In this document: positions 1 to 12,598 of the stretch, in pieces | Layout: the number at the start of each line of letters is the position of its first letter | How positions within the stretch are numbered: position 1 is the first letter of the stretch | The notes under the pieces: model-generated | Seen by the model: only the letters and a program-made list of their open reading frames with translations | What the model was told of the DNA's origin: nothing | The model's database searches: none | NCBI GenBank assembly: GCA_035048815.1 | Contig: JAUCBN010000020.1 | Location: forward strand, 8,501,501 to 8,565,500 | DNA length: 64,000 bases | Direction: 5' to 3' | From: Abelmoschus esculentus | Lineage: Eukaryota; Streptophyta; Magnoliopsida; Malvales; Malvaceae | Program-made: the position numbers and the translations under genes

Positions 1-2010
1 AGAATTGTATGCTCGAGCATTTCTGAGAAATGGAGAGCCACATCCAGTGAAATCTGTAATTGATAGTAGTAGGTATGTACAAATAAGGAATCCTAAGCTC
101 TATGAGTTTGCAGTGCTATATTGTTTTTAATTTTGATTCAACTCATTATCTCAAGTGTGTATGTTCTGCAGATATTTTGTTCTTCGAATTGAGGAGAATA
201 TTGGTGAGTAGTTTTTGCCTTCAACTCATACAAATTTACTTTTGAACATAAACTCAATTTAGATTTTCTTGTTTCTTTTCAATGTATTCTTGCAATTGTT
301 TTATGGCATTACATTATGAAATTCTTGCAATTGTTTTACTTCACCTTTGTGAGTAATCTTTTCCTTACCATTTCTTCAACTTGAAAGGACGTGTATAGAT
401 GAATTGTGAGAACATCTCATATGTAATAATTTGCAGACAACTAAAGTTCCCAATTAAATTCTTCTTCATTCTCATTCCAAAAGCCGGTTTCTCATAAAAT
501 TTTGAACACTCATTGGATCAACATTTCACGCTCTTTCTTTTTGTTTTCTTTTCCATACAAAGGAACCCAACATCTACTAATATAGGAGTCTGTCCAAATT
601 ACCGATCTATCTTTCTAGAGTATCTTGTCCTTTTGATTAATAATTATGCTGATGTAAGGACTTGTTATTTTAGTAGCCTAGAGAAGTTGCTTCACTTATG
701 CTTTTAACTCTTCTTTCCCATTCAGAGCATCCCTCATGGTATTAAGTTATTCTGCATCAACCATCTATGAAAATCAAACATTGTCTGATGTTACCTAAGA
801 AAAAGGAACAATTCATCTTTTGTAATGCAGCATCCCAAAGAAAAAAAATATCTTAGATGTGATTCTAGCTTTTCTGTAAGACTTTTTTGAGCTATGGCCA
901 CTTCATTTGATTCTTGATGTCTCTATAGTCTGATAATGTTCTGTAACATTCTTTTGCTTATTTTTGTGGTAGTATAGATGTCTCAGGATACTTATTTACC
1001 CCAAACCATTTTAACTTGTGCATTCTAAATTTTCAATTAGTGTGGTTTTCTGTCTTTAAACCAGTTTTCCACATCCGGTTTGAGTTAAACGTCAAAATCA
1101 GTTTCCTTACATTCAAGTATCTCTATCAATGATGAATTACGTGCTTTGCTTGTTTGTCATTGGTATTTAGATTTTAAGCTCCTTATTTATTACTTCAGAA
1201 CTCATGCAGATGGTCGTCTTCGGCATGCTTTCATTGGCATTGGGTTTCGAGAAAGAACAGAGGCTTATGATTTCCAAGCAGCCCTGCATGACCATATGAA
1301 GTAGGCTTCTCATATATCTTTATGCAGTTTCTTTATCTCATTTGCTTCCTATATTGTGATTTCTTAAGTTCATACTACCTCCCACCCCAAAGAATACAAA
1401 TGAATACTGTACTGATACCAACAAATGCACTTTTTAAATCGTATTCGAAGATACTTGAACAAAAAGAAAACCGTAGAAGAGATGGAGCAGCAATTCCAGA
1501 ACACTTCCTCGGTAGATTACAGTTTAAAGGAGGAGGAGACCATTGTACTTCAATTAAAGAATGTACGCCATTCTACATCCTTTAAACACTACACAATAAC
1601 ATCATTTTACATTCAAGTACTTCTAAAATGTTGTCTCCCTTGCTAATGCTCGGACTCAGAGAGGTGGTTCTAATGTGAAGTCAAAAGCATCGAAGCTCGG
1701 CATCGACAAGCTGTCTTTGGTAGAGAAAGGTAACCATAAAGATCCCATCCTTAGCATCAAGCCACCTCCACCTCCACCGGGAACACTTTCACCTGTAGGT
1801 AGCACTCCTAAGTCACCCCCACTGCCTCCACAATCATCACTTTCACCTGTAGATACAACAGGGAATTCTCGGACAAGCTCACCCCCGAAATTCCAATTAA
1901 AGGGTACTTTAGAAGAGAAGGCTCCGAAGTCCGCAGAGGAACAGACGGATGAAGGTTGGAGCACAGAAGACATAGAGGATGATTTTGGGGATTTTGAAGC
2001 TGCGGGGTAG
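1..2010 (+). CDS. NECAP-like adaptin-ear-binding coat-associated protein, 3' part (5' end outside window)
   Basis: The coding exons I can join are 2-72 (position 1 is the last base of the preceding codon), 172-203, 1210-1300, 1451-1562 and 1660-2010. All have GT-AG borders and matching phases, and they give 218 residues up to a TAG stop. The protein starts inside the PHear/DUF1681 fold (SVIDSSRYFVLRIEE, then DGRLRHAFIGIGFRERTEAY, YDFQAALHDH, and LKEEETIVLQLKN). A basic stretch follows, then a proline-rich tail with PPPPPPG and an acidic end, DDFGDFEAAG. NECAP proteins bind clathrin adaptors and act in clathrin-coated-vesicle endocytosis at the plasma membrane; that role is known for the family and is not shown here. 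I see no WxxF motif in the tail, so adaptor binding may rely on the FGDF-like end. The N-terminal exon or exons lie upstream of the window. The plant family (At1g03900-like) is recognised from memory of its conserved core. Confidence 0.88.
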
Positions 2011-3040
2011 TGGCATTGTAGTAAGACTGTTTACGTTTGCAGTTGAGTACACATTGTTTTGTTTTGTTTTGTTTTTGTATTTTATGGGTGTGGATACTGT
2101 GATGATGATAGGAATTAGGTGTTGCCGTTAAAATTACATTCCTCCGGCAATTACCTTGGTTAAATAGAGCAAATACTTGGAACATACTCAACAAAGTGAA
2201 TTACCTCGTTTTATACTATACAATGAACATGACCTATTCTTATGGCTTTGTCTTGAAAATAATCCTATGTTTTACGAGCACATTTTGTAGAAAATTTACG
2301 AACAAATTTGGATTTATTATCTCTTCTATTCAAATCATTTTATAAGATAAAATCATGAACTCTTCATCTCCAACCTCCAACCTCTTGTTATATTCCAACT
2401 AAAACTCTTTAAAGTTCTGCACAAGCTTCATTCTCGATGTGATGATGGACGCCGAAGAACATGTTCTTTGTTGATATTCCAGACCGTCGTCTATTAATAC
2501 AATTACCATAAAATTTTAAAATATTTATATTGTTCGTGAATGATCATTAAAAACAAATTATATGTCATCTAATGTACGGATATGCATAAAATTATATATT
2601 CTTAATGCATAACTATAAATATAATTTAGAATTAAACTAATTTAAATTCATTTTAAATGTTATATAATCAGTCATCCAATGTTTTTTTCGATATATAATA
2701 AATATTAATTAATAAAATTAATTTAGGTAATAAATAACTTGATTTCGTTTAAGAAATCTTGAGTTTTAAGATTGTGTATAAAAAAAATTTATGTTAGTAG
2801 TGATGCTAAAATTATTTAAATATTTAAATTAATTAAAATAAAACACTAAAAATTAGAATAACAAAAATAATAATATTATATTGACAACATAATAAATAAT
2901 CATTGGACAATAAAATAAATAAAAGTATACTATACATTTAAAATTAACGTGAGTCTAATAATATTTACTCGTAATCGTATAAAATTTAATTTTAATAGAC
3001 CTTACCTAACCCGCAAGGTCTGGTATATGTATATATCTTT
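2011..3040. other. 3' flank of the NECAP gene and AT-rich intergenic DNA
   Basis: The first 200-250 bases are the likely 3' UTR of the NECAP-like gene. The rest is strongly AT-rich with short A and T runs and no long reading frame. I recognise no RNA gene or transposon ends here. Confidence 0.5.
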
Positions 3041-3365
3041 TTGGTGTGGTCGGATAATGATTTTGACTGAATGACATGTCATAATCTTAGGAGTGCCAAG
3101 TAACTAAGACTACATCACCTCGAAACCGAGAAGGAACGTAGACACGTGTGCACTGAAAAGTAAGGTGAAAAACTGAACGGATCAGATGACTCACCCTCCC
3201 ATTATTATTCACAACACGTTTCCCAAATGTCTAACTCAGTATTAAACATATCAATCTCCATACATGTACTATTGTCTTCTTCCCTCGTATTTCAAGGCTA
3301 AATCGTTTTTTCAGACTCACAAAACAAAATCCAACATCAAATCCAACTCTCAATCCCAAATCATT
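3041..3365 (+). promoter_or_regulatory. Probable relic promoter of the SBP65-type LEA pseudogene with an ABRE/G-box
   Basis: The palindromic G-box/ABRE core ACACGTGT lies at 3142-3149, about 220 bases upstream of the remnant start. ABREs of this form drive abscisic-acid- and seed-dependent expression of LEA genes (known). It sits directly in front of a recognisable SBP65 N-terminus, which supports a regulatory role in the original gene. I cannot place a clear TATA box. Confidence 0.45.
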
Positions 3366-4424
3366 GTGAGAATAGTGTCCGAGCAACTAAGTCATAGAGA
3401 AAACACCAATAACCAGGGACATGTTCACTTAGAAGAGAATCGAGTCCCTAAGATGGCCACTCATTTCGAATCTTTTGTCAAGAATTAGAAACAGTCCAAT
3501 GACAGCGTTGCAAGGCAAGTCCCACATCGGGAGTGTCATGAACTTGGAGGAAAAGTCGATGACATCAATGTTTCCACCACGATAATGGCGAAAATAGAGG
3601 GAGAAGATGTTGGAAAAAGAAAATAGGTTGAAGAGAGGACAAGAGAGCCTAATTACGACATAGGGAAATTTAAAGTGAGTGTTGGACCTGAACAAGAGAT
3701 CTGAGGTGCCTCAATGGAGTCTCAAGTCCGGAAACACGACTAGAGTGCCGGAAATAGACAAGAGATATGCTTTCATAGAGTCATTGGGAAAATACGAAAG
3801 CAATAAAGAGAGAAGACGTAACACATAAGTGGTCGACGACTGGGAGAATATCGATAAGGGCAGTGAGAAACGAGAGTAGCTATATTTGGAAGAAGCAAAG
3901 AGGAACTCTACTTAATAGAATTCGATGGAGATCTTACGAGCTACCGAAAAATGGTATAACAAGGTCAAAGAATCGGTCAGTCAAGTGCTTAACACTGTCA
4001 CCGATTACTCAAAAAAGGAGGCTCCACAAACAACGAAAACTCGTCGAGCTGCGTAGTAGGAGGCAGAGAAGAGCGGACAAGCTAAAAACATGATCGTAGA
4101 AGGTGCAAAAAAGACTTCACAATACATTGTGGAGACCAAAGAAACTGCGGTCGAAACCCTATCAAATGCAGGCAAGACTATACGGTGCCGAAAATGGAAC
4201 AGACAAAAGATTACGCATTGCAAACAACAATGAAAGCGAAAGACACCGCGATTTATGTTACTAAAAGCATCGCAAGTTTTTCGGCGAAAAAGTGGTTGTT
4301 GTCAAGGATGTGATGGTTGAGAAAGGCAAGGATGTCACTGGATTAGCGGGGAAAGTGGTTGCGGATGTGAAGAACAGAGTTGTAGTTGCTGGGTAGAGTG
4401 CAACACATTTTACAATCGAGAAAG
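3366..4424 (+). pseudogene. Seed biotin-containing protein SBP65-like LEA pseudogene, part 1
   Basis: The reading frame near 3370-3485 resembles the SBP65 start (SEQLSHREN, then EENRVPKMATHFESF). Later frames show YDIGKFKVSVGPEQE, then 11-mer-type LEA repeats: KVKESVSQVLNTVTDYSKKE, MIVEGAKKTSQYIVETKE and GKDVTGLAGKVVADVKN. SBP65-type proteins are seed LEA proteins of embryo maturation, one of which carries covalent biotin (family knowledge). The expected initiator ATG reads ATA here (about 3370), and several stops and frame changes follow. The frame runs into the Copia insertion at 4425 and resumes at 17263 after exactly one 5-base duplication, so this is the left half of one gene. Identification rests on motif memory without an alignment. 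Confidence 0.68.
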
Positions 4425-4599
4425 TGTTAAAAATCATATTAAAAGAATTCATCGTATGTTATTTCTTTCCATTATATACAATATGACTGATACATCATAT
4501 ATTTATACAAGAAAATGATCATGTAACAGAATTTGTTTCAAGCTAACTAATATAATTTTAAACTAACAAACTAATGACTCTTTTATCACTCTTTTAACA
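4425..4599 (-). repeat. 3' LTR of Copia A
   Basis: This 175-base direct repeat pairs with the 5' LTR at 17164-17262. Just inside it (4600-4620, minus strand) lies the polypurine tract, reading CAACTTGAGAGGGAGTG before TTAAAAG. This is the usual Copia form. Confidence 0.85.
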
Positions 4600-4938
4600 C
4601 TCCCTCTCAAGTTGAGGATGATAAACATCCAAAAAAACCCAACTTGGATAACAAATAAACTCATGTTGAGTATTTCTAAGCACTTTTGTAAAGATATCAG
4701 TCAACTACTCCGAGGAAGCCACATAAGATGTTTTAATAATTCCTTCTTGTATCTTTTCCTTCACAAAATAACAATCAATCTCAATATACTTAGTACGTTC
4801 ATGAAATATAGGATTTGCTACAATTTGAAGTGCAACCTTACTATCACAGTACAACATTATTGGTTGTCTTTTACCAAAACCAAGTTCAGTTAATAATCCT
4901 TTTAACCACACTATTTCTGATGAATCTATTGTCATATT
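4600..4938 (-). pseudogene. Copia A RNase H C-terminal fragment
   Basis: The minus-strand frame 4705-4950 contains IVWLKGLLTELGF, MLYCDSKVALQIVANPIFHE and RTKYIEIDCYFVKEKI. These are the hallmark end of Copia RNase H (CDNKSA..IA.NPV.H.RTKHIE). The matching upstream part, with VKSSVEAEYRS, continues at 6400. The solo LTR at 4939-6399 therefore interrupts the EYRSM region. Confidence 0.88.
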
Positions 4939-6399
4939 TGTAACCCCCAAAACCCGACCTAAAAGAAATAGGTCGAATCTTAGGAAGTCACGTTTGAAAA
5001 CTTTACCCTCAAGAAACCAATTTTAAAAATTATACTTTAATTTAAAATAAAACTATAGTGATAACATAAATATCCCAAATATCTTAAAATTCCAAAATGA
5101 TAAATAATAACCTGAATATCTAAAAATAGTTTCGTTTTGATAATAAAATAACTGAATAAAATCTGATATCCTCCAAGTACCGCATCGCCTAAAGTTCAAA
5201 GATCTGTAAAAGAAAACTAAGGGGGAGTAAGCTAAAGAGCTTAGTGTGTCTCTAAGGTGCAGATAAAAACAAAAAAAAATACGGTTTATAAAATTATTTT
5301 TTCAAAAAAAAAATACAGTTCACATAAATAATTTTGTCAGGAGTAAAGTTTTGAAAAAAAATGAAAATCATGATGTATGAATGATATCATACGCAAAACA
5401 AAAATCCCAACTACAACGTCACCAGTCCGAATGGAGGAGTTCCCCAGAACCCTCACCTAAAATGTCACCAAAATCCGAGAGTGGTCTTAGGCTTCCGAAA
5501 AACTACCACGACTTCCTCCGTACACAATCTCATCCCAAGCACACAATATGATGTAATATGATTTGAAAATCCGAAAACAATCACAATTCAATCCGAAATC
5601 ACAATTTATCCAAAATCTCAATTTGTCTGAAAACACAAATTCAAAGGATATAAAAATCATATTCACTCTCAAAAGTTTGAAATCTCAAATCTAAAAATTT
5701 TAATATTTCTCGAATCACAATGACATGTATGCATGATAACACAAGTGCACAATCAAAGTCACAGTATAAAAATTAGACATGCTAGCAAAACACGAGTATT
5801 TTTCAAAACACAAAATATTAAGCATGTCACACACAAAAATATATTTTCGGAAAAACATATATAACACCAGTAAGAAAACACACCTTAGCCAAAATGACGG
5901 AATTTACTGAATAACATGGTCTTGAACTCGAACAAAAATAATGAATGAAAACAAAGGCTTTAGAGAATCTTGATGGAACAAAATAATGTAGGGTTTTCTC
6001 TCAGACCGTAATATGTATTTATAGAAAAAAATAACTAATTCCCATTAGAATTAGAATTTTATTAGAACAAAATATAAATATAATAAATATTAATAAAAAG
6101 GTTGTAGAATTTCAAAAGGATTTTCTTTCCTTATTTAAAAATCTTTATATAATATATATACTATTAAATAAAGAGTTTTAATAAAACAATAATTAGAATA
6201 AAATAATATTTTTAATAAAAAATAACCCTAATTTTAAAACAATCTGAATATTCAAGAGTTCTCAAACTTTAAAACATATATGATAATAATAAATTAATTT
6301 AAAACCCTCAAAAAAATAGGATTTCAAATATTAGGAATACGAAAACGAGGGTTTTTAATTAGGGATTTCAAAATTAGGAATAATTTTTGGGGTGTTACA
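4939..6399 (-). mobile_element. Solo LTR 1 (Gypsy-type) inside Copia A
   Basis: On the plus strand it runs from TGTAACCCCC to GGGTGTTACA. Flanks are ATATT (4934-4938) and ATACT (6400-6404), a 5-base duplication with one mismatch. The Copia RNase H frame resumes on the other side. There is no coding content, only AT-rich sequence. TGTAAC...GTTACA ends are common in Gypsy LTRs. Orientation is uncertain because both ends are symmetric. Confidence 0.72.
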
Positions 6400-7355
6400 A
6401 TACTTCTATATTCTGCTTCTACAGAAGATTTAACTATTGTTGCTTACTTTTTTTTTTTAATTTCATGAGACTAGTGAATTCACTAGTTTGATGCAAAAAT
6501 CAGAGATTGACCTTCTTGTTATTGGACAAGAAGCCCAATCAGAATCACAAAATCCAACAAGATTATAGTTGTTGTTGGCATCCAACATGATTCTTTATAC
6601 TGGGTTCTTCTTGATATACCGAACTATCAGCTTCCAAATAACTCTCCTTAGGTTGCTACATGAACTGGCTCAAATGGTGTACCGAGAAAACTATGTTTGA
6701 ACTTGTATGTGAGAGGTATATTAACCTCTTAATAAGTCTTTGAAAAAAGTCTTGTTTGGAAGGAGTTTGTCACCTTCTACTTACTTGCATACTTTATCAT
6801 ATTCCACAGTAGTAAGTCTCAAATTTTACTCTGAATGTGTCATGACAGGTTTAGCTCCTCCCACTCTAGATTCTTCAATCAACTCCAAAGTATATTAGCG
6901 TTGATTGACCATGATTCCTACATTAGACCTCATGATCTCAAGCCCTAGAAAAAATTTCAAGTCCCCCAAATCCTTCATTTTAAAGTTTCTGTGCAACAAT
7001 TCTTTCAAGGAATCAATCATCCCTTTATCATTCCCTGTAATCAACAAATCATCTAGATAAATGAGCATTATTACTATCTTATCTGATTCTTTCTTAGTAA
7101 ATATATGCTCTGTTCATATCCAACACTTAAAGGGCTTTTGTCAATTTCAGGTTCGATTGTCTAGAGGCATGTTTCAAGCCATATAAGGATTTTTTTTTAG
7201 TCTACACATATGATGCTCCCCTTAACTGGAAAAACCAAGTGGTAAGTCCATGTAAACTTCTTCTATCAAATCACCTTGAAGAAATGCATTGTAGATATCA
7301 AGTTAAAAAAGGGACCAATAAAAAATAGCAGCCAAAGCAAGAACTAATCTGACAG
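6400..7355 (-). pseudogene. Copia A reverse transcriptase and RNase H fragment
   Basis: Reading the minus strand, RNA-dependent DNA polymerase motifs appear in order: LDIYNAFLQGDLIEEVYM near 7260-7305, and YLDDLL near 7041-7070 (the YxDD catalytic box). Next comes MKDLGDLKFFLG, then CDSDWASCPITRRS near 6500-6540, the start of RNase H. Several in-frame stops are present. The 5' part of the RT is displaced to 9403 by solo LTR 2. Confidence 0.87.
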
Positions 7356-9402
7356 TGTAACACCCCAAACCCAGGTGCCACATTTGGGTCATAAGCCCAA
7401 CCCGTGTCCATAAAATTTCAAAATCAAATCCAAGTCAAACCATTAAATAAGACATAATTTAAAACGATATTAAAATCCAAAATAGTTTCACAAACCCAAA
7501 ATATCATCAAAGCTCCAAATACAAGTTTAATAAAACATTTGACCTCGACAATTAAAATAAAATAGAGTTACAATTACAACAATGGTCCTACGAATACATA
7601 GCCAAAATAATCTAGTAACTATACTCTACCAACCGGTTTATACTGAAGTCTCAAAATGATGGTCCTCCACCACGTCCGCCTACTTACCTACGCATGGAAA
7701 CAAATTCCAAAACACTGAGCTACGAAAGCTCAGTGGGTATACAACCTATCGATTGTGCTTTCAAGTAAACCATAACAATAAACATGCGAGAAAAGAATAT
7801 GATGATATTACATGCAAAATGCAACCAAAGCATAAAGTAAACAAATCAAAAGTGAGGCCCACTACTAACCTGACACTGGGGAACTCACCTGGCCCGAAAT
7901 CTCACATCGAGCTAATATACTCGGAATATCGCATCAAATCTTCACTTGGAATATCACATTGAGTGGGGCTCAGAATCTTACATCGAGCAAAGTCATCACC
8001 TATAATCTCATAACGGGTGGTCTTCGATACATCACCCAGAATCTCACATCGGATGTTCTTTGTTATGTTGCAACACTATCACTCACTGGGTATCTGAATC
8101 CCGATAAACAATGACACAAACCACACAAAATGATCCACCTAGGATCTCATATCAAACAATACCTCAACCAAGCCAAAACCGAGCATGCAAGAATAATTTC
8201 TCATATCAAAACCCATATTACTAATTTTGAGTTTCATTAATCATTTTATGTCTTAAACGACCTATGTGAACCCATATAATGAATTATAGAACCTCCTAAC
8301 TCATCCCTTGAAATTTTGGGTGAAAAAACCAGGTGTATCGATACGCCCATATAAGGGGTATCGAAACACCTAGTATCGAAACGCTACCCCTTGCATTCCG
8401 ATACCCCTGTTTTGATGCACTCCAAAGGGAGTACCGAATACAAAATGCTACTAGAAGGTCCCGTTCTGAAACACGGGAAAGGCGTTCCGATATACTTGCC
8501 TTAAACTGCTTATTTTCCTCTCTTTGGTATCGATACCCCCTGCACAAAATGCAGGTCTCAACTTCAAATTCTTAAGAACCTTAACCAAAACTAACCCAAT
8601 CTATCTCAAATCGATCCTACTCATTAATGAAGTTGTTTAAGTGAGTTTCTAATCAATTTTACTTAATTTCATCAACTATAATTAAGACACCATTAAAGCA
8701 TGCAAAGGCTCTATCCTAGACAAACCATCATACAATCAATCAAGCATGCCAAAATGATGAAGCATATGAAAATGCAAAGGATTTGGAAGTGTACCAACCT
8801 CCAAAACGAGCTGAAGAAGCTCCACAACAAGCTCTCAAACCTTCTCCTTACCCAAGCACCTTGATGGTTCTCCTTGCTCTACAACTACAAGGAAGATGAC
8901 CAAAGCATTACCACTCTACCTTAAACGATTCTAAGAAGCTAAAACAAGTTTTTAACCAACCTAAAACCCTCTCTAAACAAAACCCGTTCTTCCATAAAAC
9001 CCCCACTAAAAATCTTACCTCCACTACTTTTAACCATACTCACCTTGAAATATAGATCCTTTTGAGATGAACAAACTTCCCTCTAGCCTCCAAACTAGAT
9101 TTCAACAGCCAACACTTAAAAACCTTACCTTTGGTGATGGATTTGGGAGACAAAATGGCTTTAAGGAAGAAGAAGAAAGACAATAAAAGGGTGATGATAT
9201 CATTCTCTACACCATATAGAGAAATCAGCCAATTTACCCCTCTTAACTCCTTATTTAGCCAATTACCAAACTACTCCCAAGCTATCTTTCAAGCCCAAAC
9301 CCAACAATAAACCTCCAAGCCTAACAAGACACACAAAACCCAAACATGAGGCCTAAACCTCGGGATAACCCAACTCTGAGTCCCGAAACTCAGTTCGTGA
9401 TA
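7356..9402 (-). mobile_element. Solo LTR 2 (Gypsy-type) inside Copia A
   Basis: The plus strand opens TGTAACACCCCAAACCC and closes ...CAGTTCGTGATA, between GACAG (7351-7355) and GACAA (9403-9407). The Copia frame breaks between KLV (right side) and VRLVLALA (left side), so the insertion is within RT. Inside are a run of degenerate units built on GAATCTCACATCG (about 7880-8065) and a cluster of TATCGATA/TATCGAAAC motifs (8335-8545). There is no polyprotein. The minus-strand right end starts TATCACGAAC rather than TG, possibly mutated. Confidence 0.66.
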
Positions 9403-10200
9403 GACAATAACAAGTTTAACGATTAGAGAAAAATTGTCCAAATAATTCACACCCTCTTGTTGGCTATACCCCTTTGTCACTAAACGAGCTTTGAACCTCT
9501 CAACCTCTCTAGAAGTGTATTTAATCTTGTAGACCCTTTTGCAATCAATTGGTACTTTACAAGAAGGTAAAGATACTACAGACCAATTCTTGTTGTCTTC
9601 AATAGCTTGAATTTACTCTTTCATGGCTTAAACTCAATAGGGATATTGAATGGTTTCTTGGTAAGTTTTTGGCTTAACTAATTGATTAGTATTAAAAAGA
9701 AATGTTCTAGTGGCTAAAGGTAAATGGGTATATGAAATGAAATCATAAATAAGATATGAAACAAAAGAAGTTTGGGAATTACAAACAAAATCATACAACC
9801 ACAGAGGTGCCTTGTTTGTACGATAAGATTTCCTGACTGGGATTGGAGTTGCTGGAATAATAGGGGATGACTGCTTTGGTATATTGATTGGGCCTACATC
9901 CTAAGTATGCAATGATGTGGAATTATGAGAAGTAGGGTCTGGAGAATTAATTACTGGAGAATTAATTGTTGGAGAGGAATTTGTGTGCACTACATCAAAA
10001 CTTGGAACAAAATCTAGAGATAAAGTTGGAACAAATCGTGTAGATAGGTTTAAAAAAATCAGAATCTAATATGATTGTAGAATAAAGAAAAAAAGTGTTG
10101 TATTCTTGGTTGGAAAAGTGAAAGGATACACAAACTCAATAAACTTGGCATCTCTATTGACGAAAAATTTTGAGTAGCAAGATTTAACAATATATAACAG
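9403..10200 (-). pseudogene. Copia A fragment: integrase C-terminus to N-terminal RT
   Basis: The minus-strand frame at 9403-9480 gives TKGYSQQEGVNYLDNFSLIV, matching the Copia RT entry (GY.Q..G.DY.ETFSPV.K). Toward 10190 the frame reads FFVNRDAKF, the block after the integrase GY..QKG box. Stops interrupt both. It continues into 11676 across solo LTR 3. Confidence 0.8.
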
Positions 10201-11675
10201 TTAACGCTCTAAAAAGTGTATATTTTATACCCTTTTAATTAAGATTTTGTTTGATTTCAAGTTCATTTGCATTGTATTTAGTTGCATTTCATTTTCATTA
10301 AATTAGGTTTTCAAATTTTTATTTTTAATTTTAAAAGATGTTACTTGAGGATGATATTTTTTTGGTGGTGTATCGCAGATTTGTTGGGACAAAGCTGAAG
10401 AAAGGAAGAGATGCTATAGTATATTCAGTGCTGGATCGGACTCAAAGATACTATAGCATTTTGGGCGCACCAAATAGATTTGCCGAAAAGATAAATATGC
10501 AGACCCATTCCCTGCTCGTGAATTTCAGGCCAGCTACAATTCCTTGTAAAACTCAGAGAATATTCCCTTGCATCTTTAGGGTACAAAACCCTAGGAGTCT
10601 CCTATAAATAAAAAGCAATGCCTCCATCAACAAAGAGAGCAGAATAGAGGAGAGATCAGAGCAAATTAAAAAAGAGTGAAAAAGAGAGCAAAAATGAGGT
10701 TAGGAAGAAGATGAAAAACAATCACTTTCATCATCTTCTACCTTTAGCCGAGCCACCATTATTTGGAGCTTAAAGCAAGGAATATTTGCAAGACTTCGGA
10801 GAAACGACAAGCTAGAAGACAAAACGACACAGTGTTTAGAATTTCCTTCCTCTTCGCTTTGTTTTATCTCTTTTTATCTCAATGAAAATGTATTTCAGAG
10901 ACAGAAAGTGTGAATAGTCTTTTTAACCAAGCCATGAACTGATTTTAGTATGGCTTAAGATTGTTATGGATGCTTTATTGTTTTGAATAATGAATTTACT
11001 ATTTTCTGGTTTTTATATGTATTTTGATCATGAAATCTTTCATTTTTATTTTAAACCTTAGTTTGTAAGAGCTTTCGGAAGATTGTCATATCTAAGGGGT
11101 TTGGGTAGCTTAGACCTAGGGATAAGCAAAGCTTAGACCACCATGAACAATGGGGTTTCTGTTAGTAAACAAAATCCTAACTCACCTTAGGGGTAAGGTA
11201 GAGTTTCAACAAATAGAGAAGGTAGAACTTTAACAGCATTAGAGGTGTTAGGGTTGAGACCGAGAGGTAATGCCTTAGCATTTTCGAGTGTTAGGCCTTT
11301 AACTAGGGATAATGAAGACATTTTTAGCAAACTCTTTTGAACATGTATTTATACTAGTGAAACAATAAACATTCAAGATAAAAGTAAAGATCCTTTTGTA
11401 ACAAGCCTACCCTTGACTATTCTTCTGTGTTGTACTCGTGCAGCTTTATCTTATTACTCTGTTCTCAATTTCATTTTGCTACAACATTTTAGTGACAGAT
11501 ATAGATTTGCTTTAGCATATGTCCATACAAAAGATTTTTATTATCTTTTATGTGTGTTAAGTACTTTTCAACTTTTCTACCCAATCTCCGTGGGAACGAT
11601 CTCACTCACTTTATTACTTGTTCGATGTGTATACTTGCACAAGATTAAGCTATTTTAGCATACACCACAACAATC
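10201..11675 (+). mobile_element. Solo LTR 3 (Athila/Gypsy-like) inside Copia A
   Basis: The Copia integrase frame stops at YLDTQKGHC (11676 side) and resumes at 10200, so about 1.47 kb has been inserted. The flanks are AACAG (10196-10200) and AACAA (11676-11680). The plus-strand 3' part reads CCGTGGGAACGATCTCACTC, then TATACTTGCACAAG, a pattern typical of the ends of Athila-type LTRs. The LTR ends are not clean TG...CA, so borders are good to a few bases only. No significant coding frame is present. Confidence 0.55.
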
Positions 11676-12598
11676 AACAATGACCTTTTTGTGTATCTAA
11701 ATAGCCCATGAACACTAAAGGTATAACTCTAGGGGTAAACTTATCTGTAACATGTGGGGCAATAGCATAACAAAGACTCCCAAAGGCCTTGAGTTTGGAA
11801 ATATTTGGAAGAACTTTATACAAAGACTCATAGGGTGGTTTCCAATTGAGAATAGAAGATGAAAATCTGTTAATAAGATAACAAGCTATCAAAATACACT
11901 CTCCCCAGAATTTAATAGGTACATTAGATTGAAATTTCAAGGCATGAGCTACTTCTAAGAGGAGTCTATATTTGGAAAAAACATTTGATTTCTATGCATT
12001 GACACCCTATAAGGACCTTAGAGGTCAATGTGTAATAGATCAAAAGGATATTCTGATTTAGATCTGCTAGGAGAAAAAAGGCAGTCTAGTTTATTTTGCT
12101 GAAGGGCATATTGAACAATGAGGCAAGCAATGATGATTAAAGTTGCTAGAAATCTCAAAAGATAATTTATTCATAGTAGTAGCAGAAGCATGTCCTAATC
12201 GAATGTGTCATAGGTTTGTATTATTATTGTTGTGCAAAGAAGATGATACAATATTAGGAGCATTAACAACTAAAAACTAGTACATTTAATAGGAAAAGAC
12301 AAACCAACAACTCCTCTACCAAACTTGAAATAATAAAGCCCTTTGGACTCTCTACAAATCCCCATGATCTTGCCACTAAGTGATCCTGCAAGATACATAG
12401 GTCAGGATAAAAGGTAACAATACAATTATGAACTTTGGCTATTTTAAACACAGAGGAAAGATTGTATGAAAATTTAGGCACAAATTACACTTTTGTGAGA
12501 AGTAAATCAGGGGTTAATTGGTGTGACCCAGAATAGATAAAAACTTCATTCTTACCATTAGATAAACGAAAAAGATGAGATTCAGAATATAAAAGAGA
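11676..12598 (-). pseudogene. Copia A pre-integrase and integrase fragment
   Basis: The frame 11674-11940 (minus) contains CYLINRFSSSILNWKPPYE, LKAFGSLCYA and FMGYLDTQKG, the C-terminal half of the Copia integrase core. The frame 12263-12481 contains FSYNLSSVFKIAK and NCIVTFYPDLCILQD, the pre-integrase region. The catalytic core between them is broken up by stops. Confidence 0.85.

Noticed and set aside
1656..1973. 105-codon minus-strand frame over the last NECAP exon
   Set aside because: Antisense shadow of the proline-rich coding exon; no independent motif.
8296..8575. Overlapping frames on both strands in solo LTR 2
   Set aside because: Both arise from the self-complementary TATCGATA cluster.
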